NCBI GenBank assembly: GCA_034008185.1
Contig: CM067082.1
Span: 97,707,311-97,771,310, forward strand
Direction of reading: 5' to 3'
DNA length: 64,000 nt
DNA from: Gorsachius magnificus
Lineage: Eukaryota; Chordata; Aves; Pelecaniformes; Ardeidae
Positions 26,101-35,895 of the stretch are shown here, piece by piece. The notes under the pieces were generated by a model. That model was not told the DNA's origin and made no database searches. It worked only from the letters and a program-made list of their open reading frames with translations. Numbering within the stretch: position 1 is the first letter of the stretch; each line of letters begins with the position of its first letter. Position numbers and translations under genes: made by a program.

Positions 26101-28289
26101 AGAGGGTGTGAAGGGAGGGATCTGAAATAATGAGGAACAGTGTATCCCCTTTACACATCCAGCTGCATGCCTGGTGACCTGAGCTGCTAGGAGCATCCTG
26201 CAGCATGTATTCTGTTTCCCCAATCATTCCCATCAGGCTTGGCTCACCAGTGCAGGTGGAACCACTGCAGCAGGCACACACTGAAGCCAGGATTGCCAGC
26301 TGATACATGCCAAAAAATCCCCCAAATCCAACAAAAAACTACAAACAGAAAAAATTAACCAAAACAAAGGAAAACTACAGACCTTTGATTTTTCACCCTG
26401 TTACTGAGGCTGACCATAAACATCAGGACAAAACACAACGTGTGGTATCTATGGCCTAAATGTAGCCCAAGCTCTTGGCAGCACTGTGATAGGGGAGATA
26501 AAATTTGCCTTCTTTGCCTCCTAGCATTAGTCCTAATCCCAGTATATGGAAGAGTCTGGCTGAAGGCAGACAGCCCATCCCAGAGTAGCTCAGCAGAAGT
26601 CTGTCCTGGTGAGTCCTGGCAAGATGACACAAGAGGCCAGATTGCGGATAAGGAGGCACCCATCCCCTGTTGCTTTCAGTGGGAGGCAAGGAACTAAACC
26701 CCTTTAAGAGATTGGCCTGTTATGCCTGAATGCTTATGAAGCAACCTCTGCTTCTAGTACTTAGCATTTAAAGGAAAAAGTTCCCCTAAAACCCTGCCCC
26801 TGTTAAAAACTCTAATTTCTTGCACTTAGATGGGAACCTGCCATTGGAAGTAGCTGTCCACTGGATTGCTATACTGCAAATAGACTGTGCCATTAATAAT
26901 TATTACTGTGATGAACAATTCTCCTATATATGTATAATGATCCCAACAAAAAGAACCAATTTCTGCTCTTTAGAGATCAAGTTTTACACAAGGGCAATGG
27001 GGTGAGAGCAGTCAGAATGCTCTTAAGTGTGTGCTGTAGCTATGAGTGTATGATTTCCTCTCCTTTCTTCACCATTTTCCCTTGGCAATGCTGCATGACA
27101 GTTGTTCAGTGCTGGGTAGACTCCATGAAAGGACTCTAAGGTTCTGCCCAAATTTGCTGATTCTTCATTGTTTTTGATGCAATGATTGCCAAGTGTTTTG
27201 ACACAGTGAATGCAGTGTTGTAACACAGTTTTAGCCAGGTCTCACTGTAGCTCATTACAGGGAGGTTAGATGTTAATTATTTATAATACCAATGCCATCA
27301 ACTGCTTTTGCAGTGCTTTCTTTCCTCTTAACACTTCACAAAGCTCAGTAGTATATCCATACTTTTAAATCTGGAGCAGTTTATTAGGCCCCAGCTGGAT
27401 CATCTGACATTGACATGCAAATACAGCCAACGCATGCAGCAACTGCAACGTCTGATGCCACAGAACCGTGATACAGAGAGCAGAGATCTCCACACTTTGG
27501 CTTTGCAGTTTCTACAAGCTGCTTCCCATTCCCATTTAAAACTGAAAGTTTCTGCCAGCAAATGGCAGAAGGATTTTATGTTGTTTCCCTCCCGCCAGGC
27601 TCTTAAAAAATGTTATTACTCTCCTCTCAAGCTGTTTTCTCAGGCAGGGTTGGTGCAGCCTGTTTCCACCTCTGGGACTTGCTAACTCCCACACCAGTTT
27701 CTCCATGGACAAAACCAGCTTGAAGCTGGCAGGACAATAATTTGCTTTCTCTCTTTTTCTCTGCAACCACTAAGACGAAGGAACATGCTGGGGAGGGAGG
27801 GGGACCACATCCCAAGCCAAGGGGACTTTCTTCTCTGCTTTCAGCGAAAACAGTAAGGCTTTTCCCCAGCCTCCCTTTTATAACCTCTGAATTTCTGCAC
27901 AGGAAATGGCTCTCTCTAGTCTCAACATTATCTTTTAAATACACTAATACTGCTGCTTTGGACTTTTGAGCAGAGAAAGGCATCCAGGTTTCCTACCCAG
28001 AAAACCTTTTAATAACTTCCCTTGGAGGCTGCTGCTTTGCCCAAGGCAAAGGCTTGCAGAGTGCAGCTGGGATTGGAGAGGGTGGGAGAAGGGGAACAGG
28101 ATGGGGACAGCAAAAGAAGAAAACTCATTGCAGGAAAATGGAGCTAGGAGTTCAGGAGGCAGATTTGGAAGAGGCGTGTTTTCCTCTGTGCTCCCACCCA
28201 CTGCTGTGCTGTCCTGCCGAGGTCAAACCGCTGAACAGGAACGTACAGAAAGCAAGAGGCCGGGGCAGGGTAGACGACATTATTTAGTA

Positions 28290-29059
28290 GCTCATCTTAA
28301 ATAACATGACAATGTCAACTTGTGAACAACTTACACCTGTCAAAGGTAGCACAGAATATCCTGTTATGTTTTGCCATTTATCCGGTGCATATGTTTGGAA
28401 AATAGAAACAAATACAGTCCCATCAGGAGCTTCAGTATATAATCAAGGTTTAAACTTCCTTTTTTAAGAAACAGCTTGACACTGAAACAGAAGTGCAAAA
28501 GCAACATGATATATAAACAAAACAAGTTTTAAATAAGTTTCTAAGCATGTTCTCTACTGAAAGCTATTTTTTAAAATTCAGTCTTATGTCTATAAATACA
28601 TAGTACAAAAATGCAAGTTTACAAGCCATTTTTCCCAATAGTTATGCCGTTTGAAGTTTTAAGTAGAAACATTCCTCCAACATAAGATGCATACACTTAA
28701 AAGCAATAATATTAAGTATTTACATATAAAGTAATGAAGTGTTTGAGGATATAAATTAGTAACAACCCACAGAGACAAAAATACATGGACTGTGAAATAA
28801 ATAATTCAACAGCTTTACATATGAGGTTATCTATAATATTATACAAACAAAATATACAAGATTGTAGGACTTGATCTTGCAGTTGCTCGTATCTGTCACT
28901 CAAGCATCTGAGTAATCCCAGTGCAGTAAAAAACCTACTTTATGGGGTTACTCATATGCTGAAAATCAGGTGCACCTTACTGAAATGGCTCCTGACTGAA
29001 ATGTCTCCTGGCTAGATCAGGACCCACAGAAAGCTTGGTGTGAATGAATGTGTTCAGTT
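28290..29059 (-). other. IGFBP1: Probable IGFBP1 3' untranslated region
   Basis: A/T-rich stretch after the stop, with many ATTTA pentamers on the - strand between about 28500 and 28860, as in the unstable mammalian IGFBP1 mRNA. I found no clean AATAAA on the - strand here apart from one overlapping the stop codon, so the 3' end is undetermined. Confidence 0.35.
28871..28970. mobile_element. Possible ancient palindromic repeat in the IGFBP1 3' region
   Basis: CATCTGAGTAATCCCAGTG and GGGGTTACTCATATGCTGAAA are imperfectly inverted copies around an A/T-rich centre, beside TTGATCTTGCAG; this resembles old sauropsid inverted repeats with 'gatcctgca' ends. The region lies in the likely IGFBP1 3' UTR. 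Confidence 0.3.
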
Positions 29060-29191
29060 TTATTCTTGTGAGTTGAGATACTGTTGGCATTCGGGGTCTC
29101 CTTTCATTTCTGGAGATCCAGGAATTCTTCTTCCGTTTTTTGGATTGACACACCAGCATCCAGCAGACTCTCCATCCAGTGAAGTTTCGCA
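29060..29191 (-). CDS. IGFBP1: IGFBP1 coding exon 4 (C-terminal half of thyroglobulin type-1 domain)
   Basis: 132 nt including stop TAA (29062-29060). Acceptor ATTCTAG precedes 29191. Encodes CETSLDGESAGCWCVNPKNG, then RRIPGSPEMKGDPECQQYLN and SQE. The position equivalent to human RGD is KGD. Confidence 0.95.
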   Translation of the reverse strand, partial: CETSLDGESAGCWCVNPKNGRRIPGSPEMKGDPECQQYLNSQE

Positions 29192-32100
29192 CTAGAATAT
29201 TATTAGCAAAACAAAACCCACAATAAGTAACTGTAAGCAGAATATTACCCGTGAGATACTGCAAGCAGAGGTGTTGGTCAGAACTAGGATCAGAAGTTGG
29301 GGACCCCATGCGCAGACTTGTTTTGAATGCAGTGGTCCCTGCTCTGACAGAGCCTCTGACCAACACACTTGATAGGGAGCCACGGCCCAAGCTCAGCTAC
29401 CACAACAGCAACTTCAGATTTAAAACAGTTTTCCCACTCCTTGGTAACCAGCAGTACAGAACAGCAGCATCTTCCAGTGTGAGAAACCAAAGGAAGGTGG
29501 ACTATATGAGCTGGTAGGGCAGGAACAATGACTGGATGGCCTGACTCTTCATGCAAGGAGGCAAATAAGGTGGGTTTTTTCTTGGGGAGGGGGCTAAACA
29601 TATTTCTGTTCATCCCTGATTAGATCCCAGGTCACAACGTTTGTGAGTCACTCAGTGGTGCCATGTCCAAAAACAAGGAGTCTTGGTGACACAGATTTAT
29701 GCAGACCTACTAAATATGTATGCATGACCTGTGGTTACAAGGGTGTGGCTTGAGGTTTGGAGCTTTAGTTAGGTTTGCAGGTTACTCTCAGTGTAACTTG
29801 CAACGGCTTTTTTTGAGGCTATAATGGAATTGAGCATATAACATAATCCATAGGCAGCACAAACCAGTATTCTTGTTCTACTTTCAGAAGGCTAATTTTG
29901 CTCCGGAGAGTTTTTTCACCGCCTGTGTAAGTTTTTCACTGCCTGGGAGCTGAGAGCCTCCTTTCTCCATAGTGATTATATTCATATTCATTCACAGTTA
30001 ATATATATTCAGCGGGCTTTGCAGGCAGTATGGTGGATATTACGACTAAACATCAACTGGGAATATGCTAAAAAATCAGGTACATGGATCTTGATTTGGC
30101 CTGGGAGCAGACAGGGTTAAAAGATTTTGGACAAGGCCGTGTGTGCACCTGTTCTGTGAATGGAAAAGACTCCTGCCTCCATTGCTGTCAGCCCACAGCA
30201 TGCGGCTCACTTGTAAGAGAAGAAGGATAAACCATCTGCTCCCACTACTAAGTATCCCTGTTTTCACAACCTGGTTTTCCAGCAGCTGCAAACTTGTGAG
30301 TTTGGGAGGAGAGGGCTATGAAAGGGTTGGCTGTGTCAGGCTAGTCGCAGCACTGCTGTGAGCAGACAGGGGAAAAGGCACGTACCTGTTTGCTGTGGTA
30401 AAATCCATTCTTGTTGCAGTTGGGCAAGTAGAATTTGTAAATCTCCCCTCCACTTCTCTGCTGTGCCTTTGCCAGTTTATACAGGGCTCTGTAGAGCTCC
30501 TTCTGACAAGGTCCCTGCAGGAATACCATGCAAAGGTTATCAATACCAAAATCACAAAGAAACCAGCTAAACAAAAAGTGATCATTGTAGAGCTAACAAA
30601 AAGTCGAAAATACTTATTAGTCATTGTGGTGGTTTTGGCTGGGATAGAGTTAATTTTCTTCATAGTAGCTAGTATGGAGCTATGTTTTGGAATTGTGCTG
30701 AAAACAGTGTAGATAGTAATTGTTACTGCTGAGCAGGGCTTACACAGAGCCAAGGCCTTTCCTGCTCCTCGCCCCACTCCACCAGCGAGTGGGCTGGGGG
30801 CTCACAATAAGCTGGGAGGGGACACAGCTGGGACAGCTGACCCCAACTGACCAAACGGATATCCCACACCATACAACATCATGCTCAGCATATAAAGCTG
30901 GGGGAATAGGAAGGAAGGGGGGGACGTTCAGAGTGATGGCATTTGTCTTCCCAAGTAACTGTGATAGGACCCTGCTTTCCCAGAGGTGGCTGAACACCTG
31001 TCTGCCCATGGGAAGTGGTGAATGAATTCCTTGCTTTGCTTTGTTTGTGTGCACAACTTTTGCTTTCCCTGTTAAACTGCCTTTATCTTAACCCATGAGT
31101 TTTCTCACTTTTACTCTTCCGATTCTCTCCCCCATCCCACTGTGGGGGGAGTGAGCAAGCAGCTGCGTGGTGCTTAGTTGCTGGCCGGAGTTAAACCATG
31201 ACAAAATCACAAAGAAACCAGCTAAACAAAAAGTGATCATTTTATAATGCTATGTATAGCATATATATAAGCTAGCAAAAAGCTGAAAATACTTATTAGT
31301 CATAAAATCTGCACCAGGCTGCTTTGCATGTAGTTTTTACTTGTTTCTGTAGGAGCACAGCCAGAAAACTCTGGTGTTGCATTTAGGCCTTTGTTTTTAG
31401 TCTTTGAGGTATTTTCTGTTCTCAGAAACATGAGGATTTAAGTCCTTAAATTGCCACACAAGGAAATTTAACCTGTACTAAGTAAACACATTGCTGCTCA
31501 GAGGGTACAATCTCTCCTATTATGGGAGGTGCACATTAGGAGGCTGGTGTACGTGAGACTAGCCACGTTTTCTGGGTTGCCATGGCCCTGCGCTCTGTTG
31601 ATGTATGGAGAATAGGTGCAAGACATATATAGATGGTGCAAGAACAAACATCTGAATGTTTGTTATCTTTTGTACAGGACAGAGCTGTCGCCAAAGGAGA
31701 ACAGAGAGCACCCCCTGTGGCTCTGAGACCCAAACTCAAAGTGCCTGGAACTGGGGATGAAGAACTGTTTCCAATATTCACTATTTTCACAATTTGCTCG
31801 CTCCCTTTTTCAAAGTCCAGTTGTTGTGTATTAACAGTACCTAATGTGTTTAAATGAGTGAAAAGGGAGAAGTGACTGAACAAATATTTTTACTCTAGAG
31901 TGAAAATAGTCATACCCCCTGCTTTTGCAACACCTCCCTGTGTCAGCCCCTCACATAAGCGGTCCTGTTCAAGCCAACAGGCTTATCTGTGGCTCTTGGT
32001 GAGAAAAGCAGGAGCCTAAAAATCAGAACTGGAGCTAACAGCACTTATGCATAACAGTTCAAACTAAATCAGTGATTAAGCCCTGTTCTGGATGTGGAAT

Positions 32101-34849
32101 GAGGATTCCTAGGGTGGGTGGTGGTTAGTAGGTTTTTGCTTTTTTTTTTTTTTTTTTTTTTCCATTTTGTCTGTGACCATTACGAAACAGGCTTCTGTGG
32201 TGCTCGGTTCTAATTCAGCTCCATGCTGCGGGTGTGCTGGCTGCCTGGAACTGGTCTAACTGTGGTTCTCTGGTGCCCTCAAGTGGAACATGGACTTGCT
32301 TGCAAAGGCCCCACACCCCCATTACCCACTGAGATTTTGCAGTGTCGAAGGTAAAACCTTATTTTAATTGCTGAGCTTTCTGTCTTTTTACATGCATCTA
32401 CTTCATAACGTGTCCTTGTGATCAGAAAGAAACACATTTTGGTTTGCATTGGTGTTTCATCAATAACTGCATGTCAGGTCTCCCTTTTATTTCATTGAGC
32501 ATTGGACCAGTGACAAATGCCCTTTATTTTTTAACTAAACCACAAAAGGAGTCCAATATTTTAATATGGAATCCTGTAAATTAAGGGCCCACGTTATAGT
32601 AAATGCAGAGAAATATTCAGCCTCTGCATGGTGTCTGTATAGGACATATCCGATGCACACCTGTTTTTATCGCTCCTGCCATTTTGCCTGTTCCTCAAGC
32701 TTCTGATGAAGGCATTCCACAAGTCTGTCTGCTGGCTACCCAAAATACTGACATTCCAGTGTTGCTGCAAGCATTTAATGCACATTTTCATTTTGTATTC
32801 TGAATCAATAGCATCTACTGAAATGGTTTCAGAAAAGTTTACAAAGAAAACCCACCTGCTCTTTCCATTTCTTGAGTTCAGATATTCTTTTTGCTTTCAT
32901 GTTTTCATATGCAGTGATGGCATTCCAGGGGATGGATTTGTCCTGGCCTATGGGAAACATCAACTGATAGTTCAGCAGCTGGTCCTGTGTCATTTCAGTG
33001 CTTTCCAAAGGCATATCCTCAGGTTCAATAGAGTCTGGAAAGGAATGATATTATGGTGAATATCTTCAGTGACCTTTTGCATTTATTTTTCCAAGTTGAA
33101 AAGGTAAAGAAAAAGAAGAATCATCATCATCAACAACAAAAAGTAATATCTAAGACAGCAGCACAGCAAATTAAAGTTTTTTCATAAATTCATATGAGGA
33201 CACATCAGCTGTTCTCTAACAACTTGGTTATTTTATGGTTATTTTATGATCCTTTGAAATCACTCTAATTCCAAAGATGAAGTTGCAGCCAGTCTGTTAG
33301 AAACAAACAAACAAAAAAAACAAAACCACAACTTTTTTGACCACAGTGGGTTATAGGGACTTTGCTAAATGAGGAAAGACTGGAGTTAAACTTGTCATGA
33401 TTTTAGATTTTTGCCAGCATGATGTGTTTCAGTGTTTATTCAGGAAAGGATCTGGTCCAGACCTGATCCCATGGCATCCTGTACTTTGTTCCATGGCTTG
33501 TCTCACATATAAGAAGGGGTAGCAATTCACAGGAACCAGCAGCAGCTTACACTGGCCTGCCAGGGAATGGCAGAAACTTCTTGGATCTGCCTGATCATGG
33601 CCTGCATGCCAGTGCCTAACTCAGTGTGTCTGAACTCTCTCATTGGAAGCAACAGAAACTCTTTGCAATTGCAGGGTCTTATAATGGGATAAAAGTTTGA
33701 CATATATCTAAATATCTTGTTGGATCAAGGCAGTAAACAATCACCCAATGGACTAAAAACCACCTGGTTTTCCCCTTTGACAATGTTTAAGAAAATATGG
33801 AGGTGGAAAACTGAGGAGGGGAAGAAAGAAAGAAAGAAAGACTAAAACCCAGAAAAGAATCGAACCAAATAAAAGACTAGACCTTTTTAACTGCCGGAGG
33901 CTTACACACTGAGCTTAGTCACTTCCCTCCTCTCCCCACCCTCTCAAGTCCAAGAGAAACTCCACTTACAGCTACCAATGGCCATTGTTATTTTGAGTCA
34001 ACAACAATTATTTTTGTAATGCTACTGGGTTACCTTAACCACCACTGCATGAATGTAGCAGTAGTAGTAGTAATAATAATAATAATAATACATTCTACAA
34101 TCATGAAACAACACTGAAGAAGTTCCTGAGCATCATATAGCATACGATGCTTGATACGTCCTTCTGCTCCAAGACAGGTTTTATTCTTGAAATTAAACCA
34201 GTCACAAAGCCTGTTTTAGGTGTTTTCATGCTCTAATCGTGACTTTTGAAGACGGACATAAAGTCTAGAAAACATCTGTCCTACTCTAGTTACTGTCTAC
34301 TGCTAAAGACAAGCTGTCTCCAGCTTCCCAGAAACCTTATCCTGGCTGTTGTGCATCGTCCCGCCACTACGCTTTAGGGTTTTCCCGCTTGCTGCCTGGG
34401 GCGCAGCAGCCTGCTGCGAGCACCTCTCGGCCCCGCAGCAGGATGCGCCTCACCTCGCACCGGTCGGACCACGTTTCCCTGGAAAACGCCGCCCGCCGTC
34501 CCTGCCCCGTCGAAGGGCTCCGCTGCCCCGGCGGCGGCGGGGACGCGGTCGCGCCGTACCTGCCGCCTCCGCCGTGCGCATCCCTTCGGCCTCGCTGGCG
34601 GGCAGGCACGTCCCTTGCCCCCGGATGAGGGCGGAGAGGGGCCGGGGGTCTCCGCGTCGCGGGCGGCCGGGGGGGGAGCAGCCGCAGCCGGGCTGCCGGG
34701 CCGTCTCCGGGCAGCCGGGGGGGGGGGGTGCAGGGGGCGCAGTGCATGGGCTGCAGGGCCACCCCGGCGGCGAGGCGGGGGCCCAGGAGCGCCGGCAGCA
34801 GCAGGGACGGCAGCCAGCAGCGGCGCAGCAGAGACCGCAGGCTACTCAT
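29060..34849 (-). CDS. IGFBP1: Insulin-like growth factor-binding protein 1, four coding exons, frame broken in exon 1 as assembled
   Basis: Secreted, mainly hepatic IGF carrier; in mammals it is strongly induced by fasting and repressed by insulin. Exons on the - strand are 34849-34560, 33034-32856, 30514-30386 and 29191-29060. Exons 2-4 read cleanly and contain IGFBP1 signatures: PWNAITAYENMKA and LKKWKEQ in the linker, then GPCQKELYRALYKLAKAQ, FYLPNCNKNGFYHSKQ, CWCVNP and RRIPGSPEMKGDPECQ, with all six thyroglobulin-domain cysteines. Exon 1 starts with a good signal peptide (MSSLRSLLRRCWLPSLLLPA...) and HCAPC, but needs a one-base frame change at a 12-C run to continue. The rest of the N-domain is shortened. 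The integrin motif RGD of human IGFBP1 is KGD here. Convergent with IGFBP3, as in other tetrapods. Identity is secure; the exon 1 sequence is not. Confidence 0.94.
29192..30385 (-). other. IGFBP1: IGFBP1 intron 3
   Basis: Donor GTACGT, acceptor TTCTAG. Nothing further recognised. Confidence 0.85.
30386..30514 (-). CDS. IGFBP1: IGFBP1 coding exon 3 (first half of thyroglobulin type-1 domain)
   Basis: 129 nt, 43 codons, phase 0 at both ends. Acceptor TCCTGCAG precedes 30514, donor GTACGT follows 30386. Encodes GPCQKELYRALYKLAKAQ, GGEIYKFYLPNCNKNGFY and HSKQ, close to human. The flanking intron starts a duplicated segment only 32 nt upstream of this acceptor, and an LTR lies about 110 nt upstream. 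Confidence 0.95.
30547..30624 (+). repeat. Left copy of direct repeat flanking the LTR
   Basis: 78 bp starting CAAAATCACAAAGAAACC and ending ACTTATTAGTCAT-type sequence. It is nearly identical to 31202-31303, except for a gap of about 25 bp in its middle and a few substitutions. It starts 32 nt upstream (in IGFBP1 sense) of exon 3. Confidence 0.85.
30625..31203 (+). mobile_element. Solo LTR of an endogenous retrovirus in IGFBP1 intron 2
   Basis: Begins TGTGGTGGTTTTGGCTGGGA and ends TTAAACCATGACA, so has the TG...CA termini of a retroviral LTR, 579 bp long. It contains a TATA box (TATAAAGCTG, 30891) about 265 bp from the start and the C/T-rich 3' third typical of this family, which I recognise from memory as a LTR abundant in neoavian, especially passerine, genomes. 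No internal retroviral sequence, primer-binding site or open frame adjoins it. It is oriented antisense to IGFBP1. The usual 4-6 bp target duplication is not visible; instead it separates two copies of a longer host segment. Confidence 0.85.
31202..31303 (+). repeat. Right copy of direct repeat flanking the LTR
   Basis: 102 bp. The first 39 bp match the left copy exactly; then an A/T-rich insert (31241-31269) not in the left copy, then about 35 bp matching again up to TTATTAGTCAT. Confidence 0.85.
32140..32161 (+). repeat. 22-T homopolymer in IGFBP1 intron 2
   Basis: A run of 22 T; as A on the - strand it is not next to any splice site and no retrocopy adjoins it. Confidence 0.8.
32856..33034 (-). 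CDS. IGFBP1: IGFBP1 coding exon 2 (linker)
   Basis: 179 nt; acceptor TTTCCAG precedes 33034 and donor GTGGGT follows 32856. With one base from exon 1 it makes 60 codons. It includes SIEPEDMPLESTEMTQDQLL, the conserved block PWNAITAYENMKA (human ILWDAISTYDGSKA) and LKKWKEQ before the junction. No cysteines, as expected. Confidence 0.93.
33824..33840 (+). repeat. (GAAA)n microsatellite
   Basis: Four GAAA units in IGFBP1 intron 1. Confidence 0.8.
34059..34090 (+). repeat. (TAG)n(TAA)n microsatellite
   Basis: About four TAG units pass into seven TAA/ATA units in IGFBP1 intron 1. Confidence 0.85.
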
Positions 34850-34880
34850 GTCGCTGATGAGGAGGGAGAGCGGGGAGGGA
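34360..34880. promoter_or_regulatory. IGFBP1: CpG island over IGFBP1 exon 1
   Basis: GC- and CpG-rich region covering exon 1 and the start of intron 1, bounded by A/T-rich DNA. Contains the 12-G run at 34717-34728. Confidence 0.7.
34560..34849 (-). CDS. IGFBP1: IGFBP1 coding exon 1 (signal peptide, N-domain; frameshifted and shortened)
   Basis: ATG at 34849-34847; donor GT at 34559-34558. The first frame gives the leader and MHCAPCTPPP, then hits a run of 12 C (plus-strand G run 34717-34728). One base fewer, or two more, restores a frame reading GCPETARQPGCGC and, further on, PLSALIRGQGTCLPASEAEG, which matches the IGFBP1 N-domain end, and ends in the expected phase 1. Two stretches normally present are missing: one at the C run, and about 20 residues around a second C-rich run after GCGC. 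Only 6 of 12 cysteines are readable. Confidence 0.85.
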
Positions 34881-34936
34881 AGCTCAGCAGGCTGAGGAGC
34901 AGGAGGCAGTTTACATACATTCAGCTCGAACGGGCC

Positions 34937-34973
34937 ATTTATACAGTGCTTTGCCTGGCTATTAATCTTTAAC
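34937..34973 (-). promoter_or_regulatory. IGFBP1: IGFBP1 core promoter: TATA box and HNF1-like site
   Basis: On the - strand, TATAAAT (34943-34937) lies about 90 nt upstream of the ATG, with GTTAAAGATTAAT (34973-34961) some 20 nt further upstream. The latter matches the HNF1 consensus GTTAATNATTAAC at 10 of 12 informative positions. A proximal HNF1 site just upstream of TATA is an established feature of mammalian IGFBP1 promoters driving liver expression. A second A/T-rich GTTAAC element sits immediately beyond (34979-34990, plus orientation). Confidence 0.7.
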
Positions 34974-35289
34974 CCCGAGTTAACTATTATCTGAACAGGA
35001 GGGCTGGAGAAGCATCATTTCACGGGCGGTTCAACTCCCTGACCACTCTTCCCCTCCCCTTTCACTTTCCCCCTTTATCTTTTTTCTTTCCTCCAGACAT
35101 GCAGGAATGCTTTTATTCCCTCACCCCCACCTCTCTGCCTTAGAACAGTTAACGAGGAAAAATGTGGTGGGTGTGGAGGGGAAACGGGCAGAGGGGAATG
35201 AATGAGTTGGGGGGGATCCCCTCCCCTTTTGCCTGTCACAAATGGCTCCCGTCTCCTGTTCTTGACATTTGATAAAAATGTAAATGTTT

Positions 35290-35312
35290 AAAAAAAAAAG
35301 GGGGGGGGGGGG
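35290..35312 (+). repeat. A(10)G(13) compound homopolymer
   Basis: The same A-run to G-run structure as in IGFBP3 intron 1, about 440 bp upstream of the IGFBP1 ATG. Confidence 0.8.
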
Positions 35313-35859
35313 AAGGGGAGGAGGGAAATCCCATTGAAACTGAAGCAACTGGCTTCATATTTCCACAGCAACAACTGCAACAAACCCTTGTTTAATTTTC
35401 ATCATGTGGCTGCAGGTTAGGACACTGACATACCAAAGAGGAGGCCCCAAGGATAATAAAGCCATCAGGATCCTGTAACCGCTGCACACATGCACGTAGG
35501 AGTCCTTGCATTAACCTCTGGAAGGGGCTGTGCGGCCGAAGCTGGAGGCATCTCCCGTGTCTGGGCTGAGTTTTGCTACTGCTGCTGGGATGAGAGGAGT
35601 ATCAGTCCTCAAAACATGCGCTTGGGGGACACCAGTGTTTGTCAAACAGTCCAGAAATAAATGAGATTATCTGCTTTTCTGTCTGTTCTGTTACCCTCTC
35701 CATCTCCTCATATATCACCTGGGGGTGGTGGGGGAAATCTTTCTTTTTTTCCTTTGCATGCAGTGGCTGTCACTGCAATAAACGCAAAAGTTTTCACACT
35801 GTGCCGAACAGATTATCTTGGTATTTGCAGTATGTACTGAGCTGGACATTAAATTGACA

Positions 35860-35895
35860 TTACATTAGATGACACTGTCAAGTCATCTAATGTAA
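35860..35895. repeat. Perfect 14-bp hairpin
   Basis: TTACATTAGATGAC (35860-35873), an 8-nt loop, then the exact reverse complement (35882-35895). Upstream intergenic DNA of IGFBP1, no T run after it. Confidence 0.8.

Larger units (their letters stand above)
18851..28289. other. Intergenic DNA between convergent IGFBP3 and IGFBP1
   Basis: About 9.4 kb. One CR1 fragment and minor repeats. Frames of 70-140 codons (for example 25574-25996 minus) lack start context, domains or splice support. Confidence 0.6.
30515..32855 (-). other. IGFBP1: IGFBP1 intron 2
   Basis: Donor GTGGGT, acceptor CTGCAG. Carries the LTR between duplicated host segments, and the 22-T run. Confidence 0.85.
33035..34559 (-). 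other. IGFBP1: IGFBP1 intron 1
   Basis: Donor GTACGG next to 34560, acceptor TTTCCAG next to 33034. Contains two microsatellites and the edge of the CpG island. Confidence 0.85.

Noticed and set aside
28002..28014. TTTTAATAAC as a minus-strand ATTAAA polyadenylation signal for IGFBP1
   Set aside because: It would need a 1-kb 3' UTR and sits outside the A/T-rich tract; too weak to call.
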